Below, piece after piece: positions 35,042-46,067 of a stretch of DNA of 64,000 nt. Every line of letters begins with the position of its first letter. The stretch's first letter is position 1. The translations under genes and the position numbers were made by a program. Below the pieces are notes generated by a model that did not search any database, was not told the DNA's origin, and was given only the letters and a program-made list of their open reading frames with translations. This stretch comes from Benincasa hispida (Eukaryota > Streptophyta > Magnoliopsida > Cucurbitales > Cucurbitaceae): the NCBI RefSeq assembly GCF_009727055.1, contig NC_052355.1:5832183-5896182 (forward strand), read 5' to 3'.

Positions 35042-36578
35042 TTACCCCCCTCCCAGATTACCCTTATATTCTGGAAAAAGATATGATTGTGGTAATAACT
35101 AGCCCTACTACCAGCACTCACTACCCAAGCCTTCTAATCTAAATACCAACCTGTTTGAAACATTAGTAATATACGCAAACAGCAAACCTCACTTAAAGTT
35201 CTACAAAGATTCCATAAATACATCCATACAGCCAAGACATTACATTTATAGAAAAATATTCACGAGTGACCTAAACATTCCTACAGAAGCACTAGTCCCT
35301 CTCAAAACATGTGTACATAAACAAATCATCAAACTAAGTCTTTTAATAAGCCGAGTCTTTCAGTGGCAAGCAGCAGTAGGATCAACCTTGAGGAAACTGA
35401 CCGCTACCTAAAAAGGGAAAACACATAAATACTGTGAGCTAAAAGCCCAATGAATGACTATAGAATCGTAAAGCAAGAAGCATAGCGTCACTATAAACAT
35501 GTAAATATACCAATGAGTAAACTCAAGAAATTGTCTCTAGATGTAGCTTTAAACCATTCTCAGACATCATTAAACATTATTATTCCCTAGATGAGAACGA
35601 GCCTAAACGCTCTAGCTCCCAAACATTTATTACCGGCCAAGAGACCCATACTTCGATCTCTCACTCATAACTGCCTACATGCATTTGGCCATACTAAGTA
35701 CCATCATATTTTAGGTACTTTTGCTCAGAGACCTTCTCAAATTTTTCCTTTAGTATATAGCTACTATGATACCTTCTCATATGTCCTTTGGTATCAAATT
35801 GGCCAGATACCTTCTCAAATTTCCTTTGCTATCAAATTGGCCAGGTACCTTCTCAAATGTCCTACGGTACCAAATTGGTTAGATACCTTCTCAAACGTCC
35901 TTCGGTATCAAATGTGTATTTTGTAACATCAAATTAAGTTCCGTTGCCTAGTATTTACACACGAACTTATTCTCTCATAGCCTTCCCCTAGGAAGCATAT
36001 ATCAAAATCAGAAACATAGCTTTTGTAATCGTTACACGACATACCTTGGCCTGTGTTACACACATACAAGCCGGGAAACATGTGTTAAGTTATTCTCCAA
36101 CCATTTGTTGCTCGAGGAAGTATAAATTCATCATTAAGTTCACTGTTCTTTACTTGATCATATATGCATGAGTATTGGAAACCTTAAGTTTACTTAGTCA
36201 CTCAATGTTTGTCAGGCTCTTAATGGTTTATATGCTTCCCCTAGCTCTTCTTGGCCTGAAAAGATATAATTCCTGATTAAACTACTTAGAATTCCTAGTA
36301 AAATACCTCAAATAATTTATTTATTAAAGGAACTTCCATCAACACAGACAACCTTACTAGCGAGATCCCTATGAGCGAGATCCTCCTCATAAGCGAGATC
36401 CTCCTCATGAGCGAGATCGTAATGGGCTAGATCAGTGAGATCCCGTAGAGCGAGATCAGCGAAATCCTTTAGAGCGAGATCAAGCTTTTCCTGTAATAAA
36501 AATAAGAAAGAAAAGATATAATATAACATTCATTTGGCTAAACATGCTTATCTAGGAACCTAGAGTTCGGGGTTTACA
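35042..36578 (-). mobile_element. 5' LTR of the gypsy element, with internal deletion
   Basis: It is homologous to 30624-32866 but only 1537 bp, because about 665 bp are missing at AGCTTTTCCTG/TAATAAAAATAAG (about 36497), equivalent to 32116-32780 of the partner. The hairpin block lies at 35401-35460 and the GCGAGATC array at 36355-36490. The sense end (near 35042) is altered from TGTGACA to GGTAAC and joins RT within a few bases. Its right edge GGGGTTTACA is followed by CopY pol. Confidence 0.9.
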
Positions 36579-37583
36579 TAAGACGACCAAAAGTTCTTTC
36601 ACAGGAAAATGTATAGAACCAAAGAACTCTTAGAACTCGTACATTTATATCTCTGTGGTCCCATGAATGTCAAAGCAGGAGGATGATATGAATATTTTAT
36701 CATTTTTATTGATGACTATTCAAGGCATGGTTATGTTTACCTAATGCATCACAAATCCAAAGCCATTGAAAAGTTCAAGGGTATAAGGTAGAGGTTGAGT
36801 AGATATTAGGTAAAATAATTAAAACACTTCAATCAAATCGATGTATTAAGTATATGGACTTGAGATTTTAGGAGTATATGATAGAACATGGAATCAAGTC
36901 TCAACTCTCAACACTTGGTACACCTCAACAAAAGGGTGCATCAGAAAGGATAAATAAAACTCAGTTAGACATGGTTTGTTTAATGACGAGCCATGCTCAA
37001 TTGCCTGATTCGTTTTGGGGATATGTAGTAGAGGCCGTTGTATACATTTTGAACATAGTTCCTTCAAAAAGTGTTTCTAAAACATCATATGAGTTGTGAG
37101 CAGTGTGTAAAGGTAGTTTACATCACTTCATAATTTGGGGATGTCCTACACATGTGTTGATAAAAAAAACCCAAAGAAATTGAAACGTCGTTCAAAATTG
37201 TGCCTATTCGTAGCATACCCCAACGAGACGATAGGTGGTCTATTTTATGATCTTCAAGATAACAAAGTATTTGTGTCGAAAAAATCTACATTCTTAGAGT
37301 AAGACAACATGAGAGATCATCAACCTTGCAGTAAACTAGTGTTGAGTGAAATTTCCAAAGAAGCTATAGATAAACCAACATGAGTTGTTGATCAGACCGG
37401 ACTTTCAACAAGAGTTGTTGATGAAGATGGTGATTTTGGTCAGTCACATCCTTCTCAAAAGTTGAGAGTGTCTCAACGTGGTGGGAGGGTTGTTCATCAA
37501 GCTGATCGTTACATAGGTTTAATAGAAATTTAGCTTAACATGCCGAGTAAAGGCATTGATGTACCATTAACCTGTGAATAGGC
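36579..37583 (+). pseudogene. CopY pol fragment A: integrase region
   Basis: Broken Ty1/copia integrase sequence of a second family. Visible pieces are FIDDYSRHGYVYLM, then GTPQQKGASERINKTQLDMV (with the catalytic Glu), DSFWGYVVEAVVYILN and a WGCP block. It ends in the linker NRYIG-like sequence ADRYIGLIEI. The sequence then jumps directly into a CopY LTR at 37584, so RT and RNase H are missing. It has many stops, for example near 36730, 36790 and 37098. It matches fragment 60176-61180, including the jump into the LTR, so the deletion predates the duplication. Confidence 0.87.
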
Positions 37584-38983
37584 TGTTGGGGTTGATGCTC
37601 TAAATCTCGTAAGGTTCTTTATTTTGTAATTATATTGTACAAACATTTTATTTAATTAATAAAATATGAGATATTGTATTTGACCTTTAGTAGCATTAAA
37701 CCCACAAACCAATAAACTAACATCCAAGGTTATCATCTGTAGCTTAAATATGTATGTAGAAACATACAGGTAGATCATGTTTAAGTAATAACCTAAACGG
37801 TCTGTAGTAGATGGATAAAGTTGGATACCTTATCCTGGTGACACTACGAGCACACCCCGCTTTGTAGATGTTACAATTGTTTTAAAGTACTACAAACGAT
37901 CTGATCCTAATCAGTCAATGGAGACATGTGAGTGAGAGTATTTTATACAAAGGGGTTTCTATAAGACCGGACCACGAAATGACTAGTCTCATTATTTAAC
38001 GTCCTTCATAATTGAGACTTACATTTCACCGGGATGACCATAAGTAACATTACCTAAATCCTGAGTGCTTTGTCGACTCCTGCCTATGAAGGTGGTCCTT
38101 TGATTTGTATGGGTGAGAATGACCAGATCATCGACTCAATAAGCCTACAATTTTGGGGATTCGTCTGATTGGGTAGTTGGGAACACAACTACACAAGACA
38201 TAATTTACTGATTCATTAACGTCGGGGTAAAGAGATAAATTACTCTTTTAAGGGCTGATTGTGGCGCCAACCCTCTCCTGGCTCAAGAGGGATTTGGTTA
38301 TAGTTGGACTGTGACTTATTGTTCATTGGAGGGATTAGTGGTACTTAAGAAGTTAGATGTAACTACATGGACAAAACGGTAATTTTAGCCTAGTTGTACT
38401 TATGAGCAATTTGTGAAGGGTCGTCGCATTGTTGACTAGTTATAACTAATGGACACATAAATATATCTATAGTGCAAAGAATGTAGTTGTCGGTCTTTAG
38501 GGGAGTGCCTGAAAGTTAATGGATGTTGAATAATTAAATTAAGGAGTTTAATTAATTATTCAAGTACTCTTGGAGCTTCAATCGATAGGTTCATGAGGTC
38601 CCCTCTATAACTCAACTGGGATTTAATGAGAATCAATTTTGGATTAATTTGAATTTTTAAATTAAATGAGGGAATTAACTATATGTGATATAATTAATTT
38701 AATTTAATTGTATATGATATAATTAATCTAATGTATTTGATACATTATAATATAAAGTTTAGTTGAGAGGAAATAAATATTTTGAATATTATTCAAATAT
38801 TAATTATATGAATTGGATCCATATAATTGAATTTAATATAAATGAGATTTATGTTAAATACCATTAATGAGATAATTAAAACTATAGGTTATATTGTATA
38901 CGATACAATATTAAACCTAGGTTATATGTTATATGTTTTATATATATATATCATTTTTATTTGAATCTTAAAGGGAGGGAAAT
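37584..38983 (+). mobile_element. CopY LTR, 5' 1.4 kb
   Basis: It starts TGTTGGGGTTGATGCTC and matches 61181-62600. Content is non-coding: TTGTAATTATATTGTACAAA, then a long leader and AT-rich tracts. It is cut at AAGGGAGGGAAAT, where LTR-C sequence begins; the second copy continues from the same bases with AACTTCCCTCC. The 3' end is therefore missing here. Confidence 0.8.
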
Positions 38984-39295
38984 GGTGACTGCAGCAGTTA
39001 CCAACCCTTTTGTTGGCACTTACTGCCTAACTAACCTGTTAACTTTTACTCAAACCCTGAATACATACATATCATCAATATACAAACATATTAACTCAGA
39101 ACTTAACACATTTACATTGCAGGATTTCACAGCATTGTTCATACATGAATATTACAACTTAGTGAGCCCCATCTAGTATACTAGTCACTAGATAGACACA
39201 TGTGTACTAACTAATATAGGTTTTCAATTACACTTCCTTAAACTTGTTTATTTGAGTGGCAGAGCAGCAGCAAAAAAGTATTTTGGGAACTGACT

Positions 39296-39350
39296 GCTAC
39301 CTAAAAAGGAAAACATTTAAAAACGTGAGCTAGAAGCCCAGTGAGCGACT
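39296..39350 (-). promoter_or_regulatory. Conserved LTR block in LTR-C
   Basis: The sense strand gives TGGGCT-TCT-AGCTCA (one G-U pair), then TGTTTTCCTTTTTAGGTAGC. The AGGTAG end is kept although the C before AG is replaced by T. Confidence 0.45.
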
Positions 39351-39513
39351 TAATAAAACATAAATCTCATGCTTTAAACTGAAAGCTTGAAAACAATACT
39401 GAAACTAAAATATACCAAGCAAATGTGAACATAAACCTTTAAAACCACCATTAAACATCAATGTTCCTTAGTTGAGAATGAGCATACATCGCTCTAGCTC
39501 CCAACGTCTGTTG

Positions 39514-39662
39514 ACCCATACTTCGGCCTCCCTTTGCTGGTATATAGCCTAGGGGACCCATACTTCGGCCTCCCTTTGCTGATATATGGCCTAGGAGGCC
39601 CATACTTCGGCCTTCCTTTGCTTGTATATGGCCTAGGAGATCCATGCTTCAACCACCCTTTA
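39514..39662. repeat. About 42-bp minisatellite, about four units, in LTR-C
   Basis: Units of CCATACTTCGGCCTCCCTTT plus GCTGGTATATAGCCTAGGGG. The last unit is diverged (CTTCAACCACCC). CATACTTCGG also occurs once in LTR-A copies, next to their own array, so the unit seems to have expanded only here. Confidence 0.85.
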
Positions 39663-39689
39663 TCCTTAGTTGAGAGTGAACTACTAGAT

Positions 39690-39835
39690 CTAACCCTCAA
39701 CGTCAACCTTAGTCGGGGAGAACCCTTTTGCTCAATCCCTCAACGTCAAACTTAGTCGGGGAGAACCCTTTTGCTCAATCCCTCAACGTCAACCTTAGTC
39801 GGGGAGAATCCTTTTGCTCAATCCCTCGATGTCGT
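39690..39835. repeat. About 55-bp minisatellite, three units, in LTR-C
   Basis: Three units of CCTCAACGTCAACCTTAGTC plus GGGGAGAACCCTTTTGCTC. Units one and three differ from unit two at single bases. Confidence 0.85.
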
Positions 39836-40125
39836 ATTACCAATGTGCACATGGTGTTTTCTATGTACTGTAACACCTTCGATAAATTTATTCAGATACC
39901 TTCCTTACCTTCAGTATCTGGCTCACTTAAGCTATCAAGTTCTCGAAGAGCATTAAAAAAATTGTTTTCAAATATAGCATAGAAAATTCTTTAGGATACC
40001 TTCCTTACCTTCAGTATCCCTTTTCATTTTTTTTAGGAATACAAACGCATGTACTTTGACCACTTAGGTATTTAAAACATAGTACATTACGCTTCATTCA
40101 TCCTTAGCTTTAACCCTAACGCATG

Positions 40126-42391
40126 TGTAATCCTCAAACTTAGGTTCATTAGATAAGCATGTTTAGCCAAAGGGATGTTATATTACATATTTATTAAGTA
40201 GAAATTCATGTTGTTTATAGGGATTATGAAGGAAGGGAAGGAAAATATATTTAATGAAGAAACTCAATCATTAGTCGGGCTGGAGGCACTAAGTGAGGGG
40301 TGATGTGGCAATCTACTCCTTGAATTCAGGAAGCGGTAGAAAGATTAAAAGGGGAAGTAAAACTTCAAAAGCATGATTTTTGGCAATTGACAATAGAAGA
40401 TCTAGCGAATTTGGTGCCATTTGAAAGCTGGGAGAATCTAGTTTTCAAGGTTGTCCTGCTAGAGAAAGATTGCAAGAGGAGAAGAACAAAAGTGGAGAAT
40501 TTACAGAAGAGGCAGAACCACGGATTAATCAAGGCCCAAGGTGAAGTTTGGAAGTTCCAAGCCAAACTATAAAGAAATTATAGGCTGAAATTTTAAGGTA
40601 AGGAAGTTAACTCAAATCTAAACAAGTTTGTAGAAGGAAGTTTCTTGAAAAGAGCTCTAGATTTTGAGTTATAAATTTTTGAATTTATAACAGGGGATTG
40701 GTACATAAGCAGACAGCTGCTTGTGAAGAGCAAGCAAGCAGTTCATCGTGGAGAATTATAGCGAGATTTGGGCATGAGGATCTCGCTTATAAAGGAAATC
40801 TCGCTGATTTTGTAAGGAGGATCTCGCTCTAAGGGGAAATCTAGCTAGGAATTGAGGTGAGTATCGCTGAGAATTTCACAGGAAAAGCTTAATCTCACTC
40901 TAGAGAATCTCGCTGGTATCGCTCTAGAGGATCTCGCTGGCATCGCTCTAGAGGATCTCACTAGCATCGCTCTAGAGAATCTCGCTAGCATCGCTCAGAG
41001 GGATCTCGCTAGCATCGCTCAGGGGGATCTCGCTAGTAAGACTGTCTGTATTGATGGAAGTTCCTTTAATAAATAAATTATTGGAGATATTTTATGAGGA
41101 ATTCTAAGTAGTTTAATCGAGAATTATATCTTTTCAGGTCAAGAAGTGCTAGGGGAAGCGTATAAACCAATAAGAGCCTGACAAACTGTGAGTGACTAAG
41201 TAAACTTAAGATTTCTAATACTCATGCACATATGATCAAGTAAAGCACAATGACATTAATGATGTATTTATACTTCCTCAAGCAACAAATGGTTGGAGAA
41301 TAACTTAATGCATGTTTCTCGGCTTGTATGTGTGTAGCACAGGCCAAGATATGTCGTGTAACCATTACAAAAGCTATGTTCTGATTTTGATATATGCTTC
41401 CTAGAGGAAGGTTATGAGAGAATGAGTTCTTGTGTAAATGAGTGACGATGGAATAGCTCTTGTGTAAATACTAGGCAATGGAACTTAAGTTGATGTTATA
41501 AAATACACATTTGATACCGAAGGACGTTGAAAAGGTATCTAACCAATTAGGTACCGAAGGACATTTGAGAAAGTACCTAGCTAATTTGATACCGAAGGAA
41601 ATTTAAGAAGGTATCCGGCCAATTTGATACCGAAGGACTTATGAGAAGGTATCATAGTAGCTCAATACTGAAGGACAAATTTGATAAGGTATCTGAGTGA
41701 AAATACCTAAAATATGATGGTACTTAGCGTGGCCACGTGAACGTAGGCAGCTATGGATGAGAGACCAAAGTATGGGTCTCTTGGTCGGTAATAATCGTTT
41801 GGGAGCTAGAGCATTTAGGCTCGTTCTCAACTAGGAATAATAATGTTTAATGATGTCTGAGAATGGTTTACAACTACATGTAGAGACATTTGCTTAAGTT
41901 TACTCATTGTCATATTTACATATTTATAGTGATGCTACGCTTGTTGCTTTACGATTCTATAGTCACTCACTGAGCTTTTAGCTCACAGAATTCTTGTGTT
42001 TTCCCGTTTCAGGTAGTGGTCAGTTTCCTTAAGGTTGATCTTGCTGCTGCTTGCCATCGAAAGACTTGTCTTATCAAAAGACTGAGGTTGATGATCTGTT
42101 TATGTACACATGTTTTATGAGGGACTAGGGCTTCTGTAGGAATGTTTAGGCCACCTATGAATTTTTTTTTTTTTATCCTATAAAAGTAATGTCTTGCCTG
42201 TATGCATGTATTTATGTAACCTTTGTAGAACCTTAAGAGAGGTTAGCTGTTTGTGTATATTATTAGTCAGATGAATAAGTTAGTATTTAGATTAGAAGAC
42301 TTGGGTGGTGAGTGCTTGCAGTAGGGCTAGTAACTACCACGGTCATATCCTCTTCTAGAATAAAAGGGTAATCTGGGAGGGGGTTGTGACA
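40126..42391 (+). mobile_element. Solo LTR-A in plus orientation, nested in LTR-C
   Basis: TGTAATCCTCAAAC...GGGTTGTGACA, 2266 bp, flanked by the perfect 5-bp target duplication GCATG (40121-40125 and 42392-42396). It is the reverse complement of the solo LTR at 92-2363 and full length. A TATA-like CTTATAAAGG (40786-40795) precedes the GATCTCGCT array (40890-41040), which suggests the array is near the start of the transcript. The hairpin block lies at 41961-42018 and the minisatellite at 41510-41700. It is the cleanest LTR-A copy here and younger than LTR-C. Confidence 0.95.
41961..42018 (+). promoter_or_regulatory. Conserved LTR block in plus-strand LTR-A
   Basis: AGTCACTCACTGAGCTTTT then AGCTCACAG: TGAGCT-TTT-AGCTCA with six Watson-Crick pairs, followed by TGTGTTTTCCCGTTTCAGGTAG. 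This copy shows the block in direct orientation and is the clearest reference for comparison. Confidence 0.5.
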
Positions 42392-43215
42392 GCATGCTTC
42401 ATACTTTGTGAAATAAGTTGGCTTAAAACATACTAAACCAGCTTGTAAAAAGCACTAGCATGTGTTAGACATGGAACACATACTTGGAAAACCCATACAC
42501 TAGAAAACATCATGAAAATGGAGTTAGTAAAACATGCTGAAAGTATTTGGACAAGATAACATATTTAAATCGTGTCAATTTCCGTGGAAAACATGCTTTA
42601 CTTAGCATGAGAAATAGCTTCAAACATATGTTGCTTGGCACTTCATTTCAACACTTAGCATGAGAAATATCTTTTAAGAAATCATAGGTTCTGAACGATT
42701 AAAACATTAAAGCATCACATAGTCACTCACAACTCGTTGGCCTCTTAACGGGTTATACGCCTCTCCTAGCTCTTCTTGGCCTGAAAGGACACAATTCTCA
42801 GTTAAACTACTCAGAATTCTTAGCAAAATACCTCAAATAGTTCATTTACTAATGGAACTTCCATCATCAAAGACAACTTTACTAGTGAGATACTCATCAT
42901 GAGTGCATTCTTCTTTTGAGCGAGATCCTCCACATGAGCGAGATCCTCATGAGCGAGATCCTTCATCCTAGCGATACTCACCTTTCTAGCGAGATTCAGC
43001 CCAATTTCTAGCGAGATTTCCTTTTAAAGTGAGATCCTTATCACAAAATTAGCGAGATTTCCTTCTTTAGCGAGATCCTCATTCTCCATATGAGCTGTTT
43101 GCTTGTTCTTCCCAAGTAGCTGTCTGCTTATGCACAACTTCTCTATTACAACTTCAAAAATTCATAACTAAAACTCTAGCCCTCTATTGAAGAAACTTCC
43201 TTCTACAAACATGTT
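42392..43215 (-). mobile_element. LTR-C fragment, second part
   Basis: It resumes LTR-C after the nested solo LTR (GCATGCTTCATAC). Later bases parallel LTR-A (CTCTTCTTGGCCTGAAAGG, then a GAGCGAGATCC array at 42900-43075, then CTTCCTTCTACAAAC). It stops at CATGTTTAATTGG, where CopY-type LTR sequence starts, so the sense 5' end is missing. Confidence 0.75.
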
Positions 43216-44345
43216 TAATTGGACCATAAACAGATTTTTCATTAGAGAAGCACTGGTACTTAAGAAGCCAGAGGTAACTCAAACGTAAAATAGTAATTTG
43301 ACCCAGTTGGAGTTACGAACATTCGTGAAGAACTAACTTGTTAGTACTGGTCTATATCCATGGACACATAAATATATCTGTAGTGAGAAGAGTGTAGTTG
43401 TAGGTCTTTAGTGGAGTGTACCCATAGTCAACGAATATTGATTAACTTGGTTAATGTGTTTAACCAATTATCTCATATTGTTGTAGCTTCTGATCTAAAG
43501 GTCCACCAGGTCCCTTCGTTAACTGACTAGAGGATACATAAAAGTGATAATTTTAATTGTTCAAATTAATTTGAGAAAGCTATATTAATGTGATTAATAT
43601 ATAATTAATGATGGATAGATCTATAATTATATTGGAGAGTAATATTTGAATAAGATTCAAATGAATTAGATTCACAAAAAATTAATTAATATAGTGTTTT
43701 TGCACATATACATGGGATGTATATGATAATTAAATATATACATTAAATTGGGTTCAATGTTATTTAATTATTATGCAAACTAAAATTAAATAACTGCTAT
43801 TTAATTCGGCTAATTAATTAAATAAGTGTTATTTAATTAAATGGGCTTAAAAAATAAAAATATATGGGGAAAGGGCTTGATTCTTCTCTATATAAAGACC
43901 TCCCCATGGTCTTTTGGGAAGGCACTAAATACACAATTTTCATTGTAGAGAAACTCTGACAATACACAACTCCTTAGTGTTATTATGCAGAATTTTCTCT
44001 AAACCATAAATCCTTTCTACTCTCCAAAACCTTTATATTCTCTCCCTCCCCCAATAGATGGATAGAACTTACTCTCTATAGGAATCCCAGAGAATAACGA
44101 AGTAACTCTCGTGGTAGTGTTTGAGATCGCTCTAGGAGATCCATTCGTTGGAATCTTGGAGATGATTGTTCAGGCACTTGGGGAATCTACAAAGGTAAGA
44201 ATCATTTTAACCTTTTTCCCAATAGCATGCTAATTTATGTGTTTATCTATTCCTTTAACTACAACAATGTTGTTAATGTAAAAATCGATTTGTAGGATGC
44301 AAGTCGTTCTAACACAACGCTTCCGCTGCGATGGGATTTGAACTT
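43216..44345 (+). mobile_element. CopY-type LTR, 3' part
   Basis: It parallels the inner part of the CopY LTR (GGACCATAAA...TTCATTAGAG...GGTACTTAAGAAG; CACATAAATATATCTGTAG), then runs on through a promoter-like region to CGCTTCCGCTGCG near 44330, a common 3' end of copia LTRs. A clear TATATAAAG is at 43889-43897. No internal region follows. Confidence 0.65.
43889..43897 (+). promoter_or_regulatory. TATA box in CopY-type LTR
   Basis: TATATAAAG followed by GACCTCCCC, about 440 bases before the presumed LTR end. Confidence 0.5.
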
Positions 44346-44440
44346 GATTCTCTTAAGTGCTGGCTTCGGGTCTTAAACAAGGCATCCGATCCTCTCATTG
44401 GTCCATGAGGGGCTCGGTTTCGTGGTTGGACCATAAACCA
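44346..44440. other. Short unassigned stretch
   Basis: Sequence such as CTTAAGTGCTGGCTTCGGGT and GGTCCATGAGGGGCTCGG between two LTR pieces. It does not match other parts of the window, and I do not recognise it. Confidence 0.3.
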
Positions 44441-45652
44441 ATTGTTCATTACAGAATAAGTGGGACTTAAGGAATAATAGGTAATTATATAGGTAAAACG
44501 GTAATTCGACCCAGTTGTAATTATGAACAACCTGTCAAGGATCAAATTACTAATCATGGTTATATTGAGTAGACATAAATATATCTATACTGAGAAGAGT
44601 GCAACTACTAGACTATAGTGGACTGTCTCAATAGTTAACAAATGTTGGTTAACTAGATTAAAGAGTTTAGCTGGTTAATCTCGGATCGCTCGAGCTCATG
44701 ATCTGATTGTCCATTAGGTCCCCTACTAGCTCATATCGAACTAAACCTTAAAACAATATGATGATAAAATTTGAAACGTTCAAATTTAATTTAAGAAGTA
44801 AGCATCAATTGTATTTGCAAATACAATTGATATACTTAATGACTTATCATTTAATTATGAATTAAACAATATGGAGAGTGGAAATATTTAAAAATGATTT
44901 AAATATTATACAAATGAATGGGGATTCATGATCATGATTGGTGTTAATTATTAATTAATATTTGATGTTAAATTAATATTACTAATTAAATTGTTTAATT
45001 TACTATCTAAAATTATTTAATATTTAATATTTAATATTAAACTAAAATTCCTTAAATTTATTAACTAATTATTTAAAATTAATCATTCGAATTAATTTTA
45101 AGAAAATGATTTTAAAACTGAATTTTAGAAATTAAATATTGAAAAGATTTTGGACAAAGTGGATTTTCCCCATGTTTCAATCTCTTTACCACCTCAAAAT
45201 TCCACTAAAATAACCTTTAATTTGCTGTCATTTTATGGTTAATTTTATTTGCATGATTTCTCCTTTAAATAGAGGAATGAATTACAAAGATTGAGGTCGA
45301 GAATTTTTGCTTTTGACGCTAAATTTTAACTCTAGAAAACCATCGCTCCATATTCCCTTCAACTCCGTTTTCCCCTTAAAATTCATCACATTTTTTGATC
45401 CCACAATCCCTTTTAAGATTGGAGAATAGTGAGGAAGGCTCTAGCAGTAGTCCATGAAGTGTTGGTGATAAAAAAAAAAGAAAAAAAAAAAAAAACAACT
45501 AGTAGATTGCTTCAATTTTGAACTACATCAAGGTTTGTCCATTAAAACTCTGTTTTTTTAGTTTTGAACTAGCATGTTTTATCCATAAAATTAGTGTAAT
45601 TAGAGTGCTTTAGATTCAAATTGCTTCCGCTTGCATGTACTTTACTCTAACA
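44441..45652 (+). mobile_element. CopY-related LTR, 3' part, ending CTAACA
   Basis: It runs from GGACCATAAACCAATTGTTC to TACTCTAACA. From about 44845 it matches, in inverted order, the spacer and left arm of the palindrome (13643 back to 12851) and, in direct order, the right arm (13644-14360). It is the unrearranged form of the LTR at the palindrome centre. An A-rich tract at 45462-45496 is expanded relative to 14196-14204. Confidence 0.75.
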
Positions 45653-46067
45653 ATCGTTTAGGTTATCGCTTAAACATGATCCACCCGTTTGTCTCCACAT
45701 ACATGTTTAAATTACAGAAGATAACCCTAGATCTTAGTTTATTGGTTTTTGTGGATTGATGCAACTAAATGTCGAATAAAATATCTCTTATTTTATTAGA
45801 TAAATAAAGTGTTTGTACAATACAATTACAAACTACATGACCATGAGATTTAGGGCTTCAACCCCAAATGTAATAGTAACAATAATAATAATGGTAGATA
45901 TCGACGTAATTTACAAATGCAATTGGATCGAGCACCCTCTGCTTGTCAATCAGTTTGTATTTTTTATTACAGATTTGGAAGTGGGCCCCAAATGTTAGTA
46001 CGGGTACAAAACACAAATAAACAACATGAGACATACTCAAATGGGACCCATTTTTCAGATGGTCATT

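Larger units (their letters stand above)
38984..40125 (-). mobile_element. LTR-C fragment, first part
   Basis: Sequence of LTR-A/B design: GACTGCAGCAGTTACCAACC resembles 8175-8205 of LTR-B, followed by a hairpin block at 39296-39350 and two minisatellites. It starts without the expected TGTCACACCCC end, joined to the CopY LTR at a shared GGGAGGGA-like sequence. It is interrupted at GCATG by a solo LTR-A and continues at 42392. Confidence 0.75.

Noticed and set aside
39514..39835. Regular repeats resembling a CRISPR array
   Set aside because: Units are contiguous minisatellites without unique spacers, in a plant LTR.
44330..44440. Possible tRNA-like sequence after CGCTTCCGCTGCG
   Set aside because: No cloverleaf could be folded by eye; CGCTTCCGCTGCG is also a common copia LTR 3' end.
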